64,000 nt of DNA. It comes from Asparagopsis taxiformis. Taxonomy: Eukaryota > Rhodophyta > Florideophyceae > Bonnemaisoniales > Bonnemaisoniaceae. The translations under genes and the position numbers were made by a program. Location of the stretch: assembly GCA_030407315.1 (NCBI GenBank), contig JALQPE010001919.1, positions 41,908 through 105,907 of the forward strand. Reading direction: 5' to 3'. Each line of letters starts with the position of its first letter. The first letter of the stretch is position 1. Below the pieces are notes generated by a model, which made no database searches, was not told the DNA's origin, and worked only from the letters and a program-made list of their open reading frames with translations. This document shows, in pieces, positions 1-8,907 of the stretch.

Positions 1-1197
1 TGTAAATATGTCACAAATGAGCGCTTTCTGTACTTTTCGGAACGAGATGTACTTCTTGAATTATGAGCCTTGAATCCATCGATCTCATTGGACGCCCGGA
101 ACTCTCTTGAATTGAAGGATTCCAGCGTGCCAGTCGTAGTTCAACCAGCAATGACTGTGGAAAGACATGTTATCTGTCTGATCTCTAATCCGAATACTCT
201 TGGTGGGAACGATTCATTATCTGCTCCCGTTATTATTCCACATGTTCGTAGAACAATATTCTGTTCATTGAATGGAGTCATAATGTAAATGTTCTACCAT
301 TTATATGTATCAAGTTGCATGCTATTGCACCTGAACCTTGTAAACACCATTTTAGTTGTACAAAAATCGAATCAAGCTTCTGTAGTTTGAGAACAGTACG
401 ACGTACTACTTTTCGGCAGGCCTGCTTTGTGCACCGTTCAAGCAATAATAATGTTCTTTCGGTCTGAGTTTCTATTTCTAATATGCATTGTTTATCGTCT
501 AAGTTGCAGTGGGTAGGAATGTACTCTAAGGTGTAATGTAGGATATGGAATGTATTAAGGGATGAAAGAAACCTGGTAGCTGCGCTGTTTACTGAAAAAT
601 GGCATTGCAATGGGGAAATGAGAATGGGTTTTCGGTGTGCAAGATACTCAGACCTGTTCGGTAATATTGGTATCGGAGGGGAAGGTGGCGAAACCTGTTC
701 AGAAATCCCTGCTATTAGCAGCGAAAAGATGATGTGTACGGCCCATTTGCTGTATAGGAAATAGTCCTGGTGAGATGGGCCATTCCTAGGAAATATGAAA
801 AAAATATGCCAAGTGTTGTGAGCAATATAGCAAATCAGATTGCCAAATCATTCCATCATCTGGATAGACACGGCCCGGCGCAATATAATTTTTAGAATAC
901 CCCACTACTGATATTTCTGATTGGCACTCATTGGGAGAGTGCTTGCGTCTCCTATCCACTTCAATTGTCTCCCTAGTAATGGGAACCACGATACACGGGC
1001 CACCACCGCCGTCGTAATCCGGTTTGAGCCGTGTCGTGCCCTGCATGGCCAAGATGCTTCACCATGCCAAAACCGAAATGACCGTTCACATTGGATCCAA
1101 TGTGAACGGTCATTTCGGGTTTGGGCCAGTGTACTATGCATGGTGAAAGTACACTGTACTTGAGTATGGCGTTCATGACAATCATTTCAAGTCCTTC
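1..1197. other. Unassigned left part of transposon copy A
   Basis: No recognisable gene is seen. Short open frames exist on both strands, but they lack good starts and resemble no family I know. In copy B about 7.6 kb separates the left terminal repeat from the methyltransferase gene, so this stretch is probably still internal to copy A, whose left end would lie outside the window. The only clear structure is a near-perfect palindrome ending about 75 bases before the methyltransferase start, listed separately. Confidence 0.45.
1067..1124. repeat. Long near-perfect palindrome upstream of the ParB-methyltransferase gene
   Basis: Positions 1073-1118 are a perfect 46-bp palindrome centred on GGATCC. 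With one mismatch the symmetry runs out to about 1067-1124. A weaker stem (AGTGTACT with AGTACACT) follows at about 1128-1155. The palindrome sits roughly 75 bp before the start of a ParB-fold gene. It could be a protein-binding operator, a hairpin, or a foldback insertion. No equivalent was found upstream of copy B. Confidence 0.8.
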
Positions 1198-4100
1198 ATG
1201 CGAAAGTGCGAGAAATTGATACAGAGTTTTATAGCTTCTGTTTCCCCTTCATTTCTTACCCGGCACTTCATTATTTCAGAACTGGATGACATGACGAGAT
1301 TCTTCAAGAGGAGTGGGTCCAGACTCAGTTCCAAATCAGGTCCTCCAGAAGAGGAACCGGGTACTTCCACCATGAAGCACACTAATACCGCCTTATTTGC
1401 AGACGTCATGGAAGGGTCTACGAACACACGTGTTGATCCGCGGGCATGCATCCCACTCACTGCTGTTCGACAAGTAGTGCGCTCTGGTGTGTTGCGATTG
1501 AAGTCGATATTTTCTGGAAACATAAAGTCAGCACAATGTCAAGAACAAGATGAAACAAACGGAATTGATGGATTCATTTCGGGCTCCGACAATGCGATCG
1601 TAGTCGAGTTGACCGGGTCGTTCCAGCGCCACATTATTGACTTTTTCAAAACGATACGCGGTCCTCAGGGTGATTTTCTTTCTGACAGTGAGGCGAAAGA
1701 GAAGTCCGAATGCCGTTCCGTTTGGTACGGAGTTGTTGACGGTATGCACAGACTGACTGCAATCCAGGAGTTAATGGATGAGAACCCGGAGAGGTGGGAC
1801 TCTTTTATGTGGCCTGTCACGATACTGAAAGGAGGTCATTCTATCCAAGTTCTGAAACAACTAGGCAGACATCAGAACCGAAAGCATGATGCAACATTAT
1901 ATGTCGAAACCACGTTCTATGATATCCTGAGCGGAATGAAAGAAGAAGCCCACCGGATGCAGAGCATGACCTCAAAGCCACCTACAGCCAAACAAGTTGC
2001 TGCCGCATATGATGGTTGCTCCCACCTCAAGGATAACACCGTCAGACAGACTGCTGCGACGGCATTGCGCCTTCCTGCGCGAGTGATCGAAGAGATTGGA
2101 ACAATTATGAATTCGGAGCATCCAGACTTGGCAGAACCTCCTTCTAGCAACAGTATGGCATTGAAAACTCGGAGAAAGGGTACTAATACCCCAATGAAAA
2201 GCGTTGACTGTCGCGTGTATCGCAAATTTGTGAATATAACATCTTTGAAATCTGCAACCAAGTTCATGAATGCTTCGGGTACTGATGCTGAAGAAGTTCA
2301 AGTTCATACTCTTTACAGGCTTCGGGGAATCTCCAGATTGAATAAATTCAAACCAGTATCATACAAAGATACCCTCCAGCAATACGAATACACATGCGCA
2401 GCGATGAAAGAAGCGCGTAAGTTCGAGGTTCTTCATGAAGGACAGGTATGGCCAAAGGGCATGGAATCAATCAAGCAGAATCTACTTCGCTCATCAAAGT
2501 TCGATACTGATGTTATGGAGAACATGGGAAACGATTATAATATTCTGGATGCTCTTTTGAAGCAGTACCGGAAAGTTTGCCCTCAAATTGCTCCCATAAA
2601 GGAAAAGAAGTATCGGGAAAGCCATCGAAAAGACCCAGATCCCGATTCTTTCTGTCAGGAAATTGGCAAGACGGCAGCCGATAACGAAAATGCAGATACA
2701 AGGGACGCGAAAGAAGAGAAAAAAGATGTCTCGAAGGAAGATAGTGTTCCTCAACTAGGCTCCGAAATATGTGATGAGGATATAGTCTCGGTACCGAAGA
2801 TGAGCCAGATAACGCAAGAATCTGTACAAGATGAAGTTGACGCTTCCGAAAAGGTTATCTCCGGACCGAAAACTTCTATTCCAGTGGACCGAATGATAAC
2901 AGAGAACGATGTCTCTGCTTCACCTAGTATCAACTCAGACCGCCTCAACCTTCATTCTAAACGCGGTTCATCTGGTACGAATGAGCCAGAAAGAAAAGAC
3001 TACGTTCTTGAAATGGGAATTACATGCTATCAGATGAAATGGCAGGACTTCGACAAGGAAATATGGACAGATGAGTACCCTCTTCAGGATTTAGTTCTTA
3101 CCGACCCTCCGTATGGAACTCCGAATTCTAAATCCCTTCGTAATACCGCATATAACAATTTCATAAGTGATAAGGAAATCAATGCATTATGCCAGTTTGC
3201 AAGGAGAGCCTTGAAGCCAGGTGGCTGGTTTTTCTGTTTTGTATCATTCCGAAACTTTCCAGCATTCCTGCATGAGCTGAGAAACGTCGGTTTCGACGGT
3301 CCGGAATACCCTTTCGTATTCATGAAAGACACGAACACTGTACAAGCACATCGCGGAGATATGTTCCCACAAAACGCGTGCGAGTTTGCAGTTGTTGCCA
3401 GGGCTCCCGGACATCGTAAGGACGGTTTCAAGCCAGACCTTCGAAGCCAATATCACCTCGTCCCAACAGAAACGAAACGGAAATTCGCTGCAATGTCCAG
3501 AATTCCCGTTTCGAAAGACAAACTTCTCACTCCAGGAACAAAATCTCCTGTTCTAACAGAAGAGAAACATATTGGAATGTTATCCGAGATAATCAACACG
3601 TTTTGTCCTGAGAGGGGTTCAGTTATTGATGTTTACGGAGGAACACTTACTACTGCGATCGCAGCGATGAAGACAGCCCGTTCATGTGTGGTTGTGGAAG
3701 CTAGTACCAAGATTTTCCGTCTCGCTCATGAAAGACTTCGTTCTATTGCCGATGCTTTGTATCATAATGATCTGAGATCACGTATCGGATCGAAGAAGAG
3801 GAGAACAGGGAATCATGCAGAGGATGGCGTTCTGCTAAGCCAACCGAAAATCTGTTCGCTACAGAAAAAGGGAAAAGATGATAATACAAATGCCGGTAAA
3901 TCCACTATCGAAGGAATAGAGAGAGTACTGAAAGGAGGAGATTCTGTTGAACTATACATTTTGGATCAGGTCGTCGGAAAAGCGTCTCTCCTTTGTGCAG
4001 GAACTAGTGATGAGAGGTTCCAAACTACAATACACAATGTACCTCTAGCGAACTTTCAAGGTGAGGATCAGAAACTTGTATCTTGTTATATGTTCGAACC

Positions 4101-4227
4101 GAACGAATGTTGTTTGGATTGTCCTTACCCGTACAAATACGGTGGTATTGAACCTCCTCCTGGAACTTTGAAAGGGCTGAACGGGATATTCGCATGGGAC
4201 TTGAACAAGATGAGGCCGTTGTCTTAG
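1198..4227 (+). CDS. ParB-like domain / beta-class DNA methyltransferase fusion, copy A
   Basis: The gene encodes 1009 residues and is uninterrupted. Residues about 75-215 look like a ParB/sulfiredoxin-type domain: a strand then VVDGMHR at 179-185, the position of the conserved G-x-R motif in ParB. Residues about 255-300 may be a helix-turn-helix. A charged linker spans about 465-600. The C-terminal half is an AdoMet-dependent DNA methylase of the N4/N6 amino type, with catalytic motif IV TDPPYG at 635-640 and the AdoMet-binding motif I-like stretch DVYGGTLTTA at 811-820. Motif IV before motif I is the beta-class order, as in CcrM and PF01555. A final domain (about 910-1005) is unassigned and shared with copy B. 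A likely role is adenine-N6 or cytosine-N4 methylation of DNA in the nucleus; the target is unknown. It is followed on the same strand by the transposase. Bacterial ancestry of the methylase is likely for this family. Confidence 0.85.
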   Translation: MRKCEKLIQSFIASVSPSFLTRHFIISELDDMTRFFKRSGSRLSSKSGPPEEEPGTSTMKHTNTALFADVMEGSTNTRVDPRACIPLTAVRQVVRSGVLRLKSIFSGNIKSAQCQEQDETNGIDGFISGSDNAIVVELTGSFQRHIIDFFKTIRGPQGDFLSDSEAKEKSECRSVWYGVVDGMHRLTAIQELMDENPERWDSFMWPVTILKGGHSIQVLKQLGRHQNRKHDATLYVETTFYDILSGMKEEAHRMQSMTSKPPTAKQVAAAYDGCSHLKDNTVRQTAATALRLPARVIEEIGTIMNSEHPDLAEPPSSNSMALKTRRKGTNTPMKSVDCRVYRKFVNITSLKSATKFMNASGTDAEEVQVHTLYRLRGISRLNKFKPVSYKDTLQQYEYTCAAMKEARKFEVLHEGQVWPKGMESIKQNLLRSSKFDTDVMENMGNDYNILDALLKQYRKVCPQIAPIKEKKYRESHRKDPDPDSFCQEIGKTAADNENADTRDAKEEKKDVSKEDSVPQLGSEICDEDIVSVPKMSQITQESVQDEVDASEKVISGPKTSIPVDRMITENDVSASPSINSDRLNLHSKRGSSGTNEPERKDYVLEMGITCYQMKWQDFDKEIWTDEYPLQDLVLTDPPYGTPNSKSLRNTAYNNFISDKEINALCQFARRALKPGGWFFCFVSFRNFPAFLHELRNVGFDGPEYPFVFMKDTNTVQAHRGDMFPQNACEFAVVARAPGHRKDGFKPDLRSQYHLVPTETKRKFAAMSRIPVSKDKLLTPGTKSPVLTEEKHIGMLSEIINTFCPERGSVIDVYGGTLTTAIAAMKTARSCVVVEASTKIFRLAHERLRSIADALYHNDLRSRIGSKKRRTGNHAEDGVLLSQPKICSLQKKGKDDNTNAGKSTIEGIERVLKGGDSVELYILDQVVGKASLLCAGTSDERFQTTIHNVPLANFQGEDQKLVSCYMFEPNECCLDCPYPYKYGGIEPPPGTLKGLNGIFAWDLNKMRPLS

Positions 4228-4624
4228 TCTTATTACGTATAGTTTCGCTCGGCAGATTTGAACAAAACCACTGCAATAAACCTTTAGCTCTGTTTCGTAC
4301 CATTTGTAAACCTTCAGAGAGGAAAGATTGTTGTCATTTTTCCCCGTAATCATGGGCGCATGAAGAGCACAAATCAACCAATCAGCCGTACTCCATTCAC
4401 AACAGAGATTGATTTGACATAGGTATTTGGCGCTGTATCCTGGGCCAACTATCGCCGTCGAGGAGGCCACTCTGCATCCATATTAGATGAACGTCTCACC
4501 GGTGTCATTCCTACTCACCATGCATCTTGATCAACCGATATACTCGTCTTGCAGCCATCTCTTTTCCACGCTACCTGCAAATCTAACTACCGTTCAGAGA
4601 TCATTCGTTCTGCTCCCACAGCAG

Positions 4625-6996
4625 ATGGCTCCGCGTTTTCATCTCGCCGAAGCTAGGAATGACGCACTGGAGAAAGCCGAATCATACATGAAATCTCTTT
4701 CTAGGGACTCCGAATCAGAACACGCTCCTTCTGTTGAAACCATATCTATGCCGCGTAGCCACGATGAAGTGATGCATGGAATAGTGGGTACTTCTTCCGA
4801 CTCTTTCCGATCCACGGCTTCGATGTATAAACCATTTTCACGACTACAACACAGGAAGAATTATGAAAGTGTGACGAGGTCCAGTTCAGTTCGTCGAAAG
4901 AGCAGCATGCTAGAGAGGCGGGTGAAGTTCAGTTTGTCACTGCCCAAAACAGATATAAGAAGAATACCATGCTGCAATAAGGGATGCTTCAGAAAAACCG
5001 ACCATGTTTTCCTTCGGAATGAAGCAGAACGAGTTTTGTTGTACAACAGGGACGATCGCCGCAGGTATCTGCACGCTCTACTGGAACCAAACAGTAACCG
5101 GTTCTACTTCTCTGGGAAGCCTGTGTGTTGCGAATTCCTAGAGTACAGCTTCAAGTTTTCACGACACCTGCAGACCTCGGTAAAGAAAGCTTGCCAGAAT
5201 GGGAGTCTTCCATTTATGGCTTCTCCGAAACGAATTTCTGGCTCTCCACATAGAGATGCAGCGATCTGCTTCCTTGAACGCTTGTCTGCCTCGACTGCTG
5301 ATATGATGCCAGACAGTGGAGAGAAGCATCTGCCTCTTTTCGAGAAGAAAGCTGTGTACGAGATGTTCTGCGACCAATTTACGTTATTATACTCAAACCG
5401 GAACCCACCAACTTTGAGCTACTTCTACAACACCTGGAACACGTTTTGTGCGAATATCAAGGTTCGGCGTGTCCAGAGGTTCACGAAATGTTCGGAATGT
5501 GAGTACATACGTGATAAACTGGAAGCCATCGGGACAGATATTCAACGCACTGCTCCGCTTCTGGAACGTCGCCAGCGTCATATCGAGATGGTGGCACGGG
5601 AACGCAGGGAGTATCAAAAGAAGTGTGAAGAAGCGTCACTATATCCCTCCAGGTTCACGTCTCTGATCGTAGACGGGGCTGATCAATCAGGATACGGTCT
5701 TCCCCATTTCACGGTATGTACAAAAGCGACTGTTGGTCATAGTTTGAAGGTGAGACTCATAGGTGTTCTCGAACATGGTGTCCGAAAGCATCTTTCGTTG
5801 TACACACTTACTGCTGAATTCGAAACTGGGGCAAATCATATCATCGAGGCAATTCACAGGACTCTTACCAAAAAGGCTATGGGTTCGAGTCTTCAGGGAA
5901 CACTGTACTTGCAGGTAGACAATTGCACGAGAGAGAACAAGAACACGTTTCTGTTTTGCTATCTAGAATGTCTCGTTGCTTGGGGTGTGTTTGAAGAAGT
6001 ACACGCTTCTTTCCTACCCATCGGCCACACCCATGCAGACATCGACCAGGCCTTTAGCTGTACCTCTCGCAGGCTACGTTCCCACAACGCCGTCACTATG
6101 GAAGATTTAGTTGAACAACTCAGAGTGTCCTATACTCCGGAACCCTCTGTCTCTCGTATGTTGCACGTGGCAAACTTCTCCGGTCTCTGCCGGAAGAATT
6201 CGGTTGGAAAAGTGCATGCTTTCTCAAAATTCAGATACTTCAGGTTTCACTGATCCCAAGATACAGGAAAAAGTTATGACTTCTACAGAACTGCATGCGA
6301 TGTTAAGATATTTTGTGAAGACAACTGGAAGCCTCTCCCAGTTCTCACTCCGGGGCTGAATGGTTTCCTGGTTAAGCCTCTGAACTGAAACGAACACCGA
6401 GTAATATCATACGTTCTCCTCCAGATCGACATGAGGTCCTGCTCCGTTTTTGTTCGGAAGAGAGCAGGGTCAATAACAATTCTAAAATGGATCAGCTACA
6501 TGAGCTTCTACGACAGGTTTATGAGGAAAGGGAAGATTCTTTTCATTGGAACCTCACCGAATGTTTCGAGATGAATGGCATGTATCGAAAAGGGAATCGG
6601 AACGTCGTCCCGATGGAGGAGGAACTCATGTCGACTGCAGATTGCATACCACTATCAGACTTGCCCTACTCGGTGAATCGCTTCGTGGCTGTAAATGGAG
6701 AAGACTGTACTACTGAGATGCCGTTCTGGCTAGGACAAATTATGAGTTGTAAGAAAAACAACGAAGGGGTTATTTGTCAGCTGTGTGTTCGGTGGTACGA
6801 GGTCTACGATGGAAGAGACGCATGGTCAGGTAAGTATAGGCCTGCCATGCTTCGCAAGGGGAGAACAACAGTGGCTTGGAAGGGACATATTTCGGTTGAC
6901 ACCGTCATTGCAGAGTTCCCTTCACTAACAAACAAGATGATAAGAGCTGGGGTAGAGAAAGAGATCAGGTCAGGCCTGACGTCTATTCCGAAGTAA
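4625..6996 (+). pseudogene. RNase H-fold (DDD-type) transposase, copy A, broken
   Basis: This is the degraded counterpart of the intact gene at 35353-37854. The frame is open from 4487, but ATG 4625 matches the start context of the intact copy. It keeps a cysteine-rich N-terminal domain, a CxxC knuckle near 5490, and the putative catalytic blocks VDGADQ, QVDNCTREN and GHTHADIDQ. The frame then meets TGA at 6251-6253 where copy B has an arginine codon, compatible with a CGA to TGA transition. A further frameshift lies near 6380. The C-terminal reader-like domain (6487-6996, PFWLGQ...VRWYEVY) is still readable. The upstream methyltransferase frame is undamaged, so the two genes have decayed unequally. 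Confidence 0.85.
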
Positions 6997-7099
6997 AAAC
7001 GCCTCGTCTTCGACGACACGAGTAGTTCAATCAACTTTGTTATCCTATTCAATCAATATGAAAAAACATCTCTCATGTTCAATCAACTTCAGAAAGTTG

Positions 7100-7145
7100 G
7101 ATTCTGGTTTGGAAAGTACGTTCTGTTCATAGCGAAATCAGTGTT
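7100..7145. repeat. Right terminal inverted repeat of copy A
   Basis: This 46-bp end aligns with the right end of copy B (37948-37993), with scattered mismatches. Shared blocks include GAAAGTACGTTCTGT and the terminal CAGTGTT. The end is preceded by three spaced TTCAATCAA repeats, as in copy B, which are candidate transposase-binding sites. The sequence changes abruptly to copia gag immediately after it. Confidence 0.85.
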
Positions 7146-7544
7146 GTAGTCTGAAATGGGGAGTGTGGGATCCCAGTGTATGTCGCGTGCTTTACGACGT
7201 AGATTGTCCGGTGTATGTTCCGGATTTGGGGAGGAGAGTAGAACCTGGATTTTGTTGTATAGCAAATGGATTTGGCCATTCAACTCATGGTCTGTGAAGT
7301 GTTGCATGATTTCTGGAGATAGTGTGGACAGGACCAAGAGCTGTGCTTGTGCAGGTTTCTCGCGGTGTTCATTGCAAATAATGGGATCAGCAGACTCTGG
7401 AGCGGGTTGATATAAGTAGTCGTATACTCCTTGTGATCTGGCGAAGTGATCAACTGTTATACGCCACGGGATGAAGTTGCTAAAGGTGAGTAGTGGTATT
7501 TCCAATTGGTGTTGAATGGGGACAGTTGTCGGGATGGAAGCCAT
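7146..7544 (-). pseudogene. Ty1/copia gag N-terminus, truncated by copy A
   Basis: The frame starts at ATG 7544 and runs leftward for about 130 codons before hitting the end of transposon copy A. The protein resembles the N-terminal part of copia-type Gag polyproteins: a short leader, then the ...NFIPWRITVDHF... block and a helical stretch with ...LSPEIMQHFTDHELNGQ.... The rest of gag and all of pol are not found in the window and would lie beyond the left end of copy A. The insertion order is therefore clear: the copia element was present before the DNA transposon landed in it. Confidence 0.7.
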
Positions 7545-7753
7545 AGTGAATGGACGCTGAGTTGCGTATGTGGTAGGTTGAGTCGATGCCGTGATGATTG
7601 ATCAGGGGCAAATAGTGACCGTGCTTTTTGAGCAGAGGGTGTAATCAGATCGCGCTTTTGGGCGGTGGTGTACGCTGTCGCCGGATTCGTTGAGCGGCGC
7701 AGGGAATGTTGTGAAAGATGGTGGAGGAGGAGGGCGGGATGAAGAAAGGTTAA

Positions 7754-7771
7754 CGTATTGGGCTCATAACC
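7754..7771 (-). other. Putative primer binding site of the copia element
   Basis: The plus strand reads TGGGCTCATAACC, matching the anticodon-stem region of initiator methionine tRNA. Its complement is the half-tRNA type primer site known from copia-like elements. It sits between the gag start and a TG-starting block, where a minus-strand 5' LTR should end. Confidence 0.6.
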
Positions 7772-8384
7772 TGTGAAAGAATCGATGTTCCTTGACTTCT
7801 TTATTGTCGCGCCGATCTCGACGGCGAATATAACTAGTTGGGATAACTGTAAGTACTGTAAGTTATTCGTCAGTATGCGCACCGCATGAACAGATTGGAT
7901 GTGACAAGAAATTGATCTATGCTAGCGGCTGTATAGCTCGGCCACCGAGCAGCGCCGGCGGTTCACGCATTACCCCATCTTCCATCCGAGGCTTGCTCTA
8001 CTCGTCAGATCGATACCATATGCCTTGAGAAGCGCAGCAACTTTCAGCGCCGCCGAAAGAACACTATTTTGATACCCTCCCTCCATCCCTAGAGTAATAG
8101 TTCAACTAGTCTGGCAAACCGGGGGAATCCATCATATGCGATGGTGAAAGCGTCGCTGAAAGAGTACCGAACCCCAGGTTTAGTCCAGCGAATACCTGGC
8201 AAACCCTGCATTAAAAATGCGTTCTATTTCCTACTCTTCTTCGGGACCTGAAGTTCTGGGTCGACAAGCGGAAAGTGGGGAGGATGTTAATGTAACTTTA
8301 TTTGGAGAGAAACGAGACCTCGCTGGCGGATGTCAAGTAGATGAAAGCTACTGTAATTACTGTAAGTAGGTGAGTGTTGTAACA
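7772..8384 (-). repeat. Tentative copia 5' LTR
   Basis: Placed next to the primer site, this block starts TGTGAAAG and could end GTTGTAACA, giving TG...CA ends. No second LTR is present in the window, so the outer boundary is a guess. It contains no gene. Confidence 0.35.
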
Positions 8385-8555
8385 GATGCAGGGAGAAAAT
8401 ACAAGATATTCGTCTTTCGCCTTGTGCTGTGGACAGTGGTAGTCAGAGTAGAGGGCGTTTTGTTGCAAACAGACAGGCATTGTGACAGCATATCTATTGC
8501 TACCATGCCTGCAGCAGACATCATGCCGGCTATGCAGTTAATTGGTATTTACAGG
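8385..8555. other. Short ancestral flank before the Ty3 insertion
   Basis: No gene is seen. This stretch, 14446-14475 and the sequence after 23195 were contiguous before insertion of the Ty3 element and the Mutator-like element. Confidence 0.5.
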
Positions 8556-8885
8556 TGTAGTTAATCGTGGTTTGAGTTTTTGTTGAGGTGGTTTTTTTTC
8601 TGCCTCCTTTACTTCTACTCTCTGCTACCTGCGTTTAAATACACTCGATATCTCCCTAGCTATGTTTTCTGTTTCATTGGCTATGTCCAATTCCCAGCGA
8701 TAAACAGCTTGCACCGCCAAAGTTTCCTAGTTAGCCAGTCAAAAAGAAAAGGTCTTCCATTAATTGGGTAGCATTTGGCTGCGCCAAACGGAGTATTGAG
8801 AGGAAATACAGGAAAGATGATAATGGGCATAATAGAACCGAATTTGGGATCTCCATTTGAATCGCATTATTTGGAATGCGTGACA
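8556..8885 (-). repeat. 3' LTR of Ty3 element 1
   Basis: A 330-bp direct repeat of 14112-14441, with no difference seen by eye. Ends are TG...CA. It contains a short stop-free frame that is duplicated in the other LTR and is not a gene. Confidence 0.92.
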
Positions 8886-8899
8886 GCCCCTTCTTTTTG
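8886..8899 (-). other. Polypurine tract of Ty3 element 1
   Basis: The plus strand is GCCCCTTCTTTTTG, giving a purine-rich run on the element's sense strand directly before the 3' LTR, where the plus-strand primer is expected. Confidence 0.7.
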
Positions 8900-8907
8900 A
8901 AGAGCCA

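Larger units (their letters stand above)
1..7145 (+). mobile_element. DNA transposon copy A (partial, right end present)
   Basis: This is the right-hand part of a transposon of the same family as the complete copy at 24497-37993. It has the same gene order and strand, ParB-methyltransferase then transposase, and the same right terminal repeat at 7100-7145, ending CAGTGTT. Three TTCAATCAA subterminal repeats lie at 7026, 7048 and 7078. It interrupts a copia-type gag frame at 7146, and the four bases next to its end are GTAG. The left end is not in the window, so a target duplication cannot be tested. The transposase is broken, so the copy is not autonomous. Confidence 0.8.

Noticed and set aside
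248..275. GTAG followed by AACA..., a possible left end of copy A matching its right flank GTAG
   Set aside because: Similarity to the terminal repeat stops after four bases and no TTGATTGA motifs follow. Chance is the better explanation.
7754..7771. Possible tRNA-Met gene fragment
   Set aside because: Only the anticodon-stem segment is present, in the position and strand of a retroelement primer site. There is no cloverleaf.
8580..8771. 63-codon frame present twice (also 14136-14327)
   Set aside because: It is simply inside both LTRs and has no start codon or domain.
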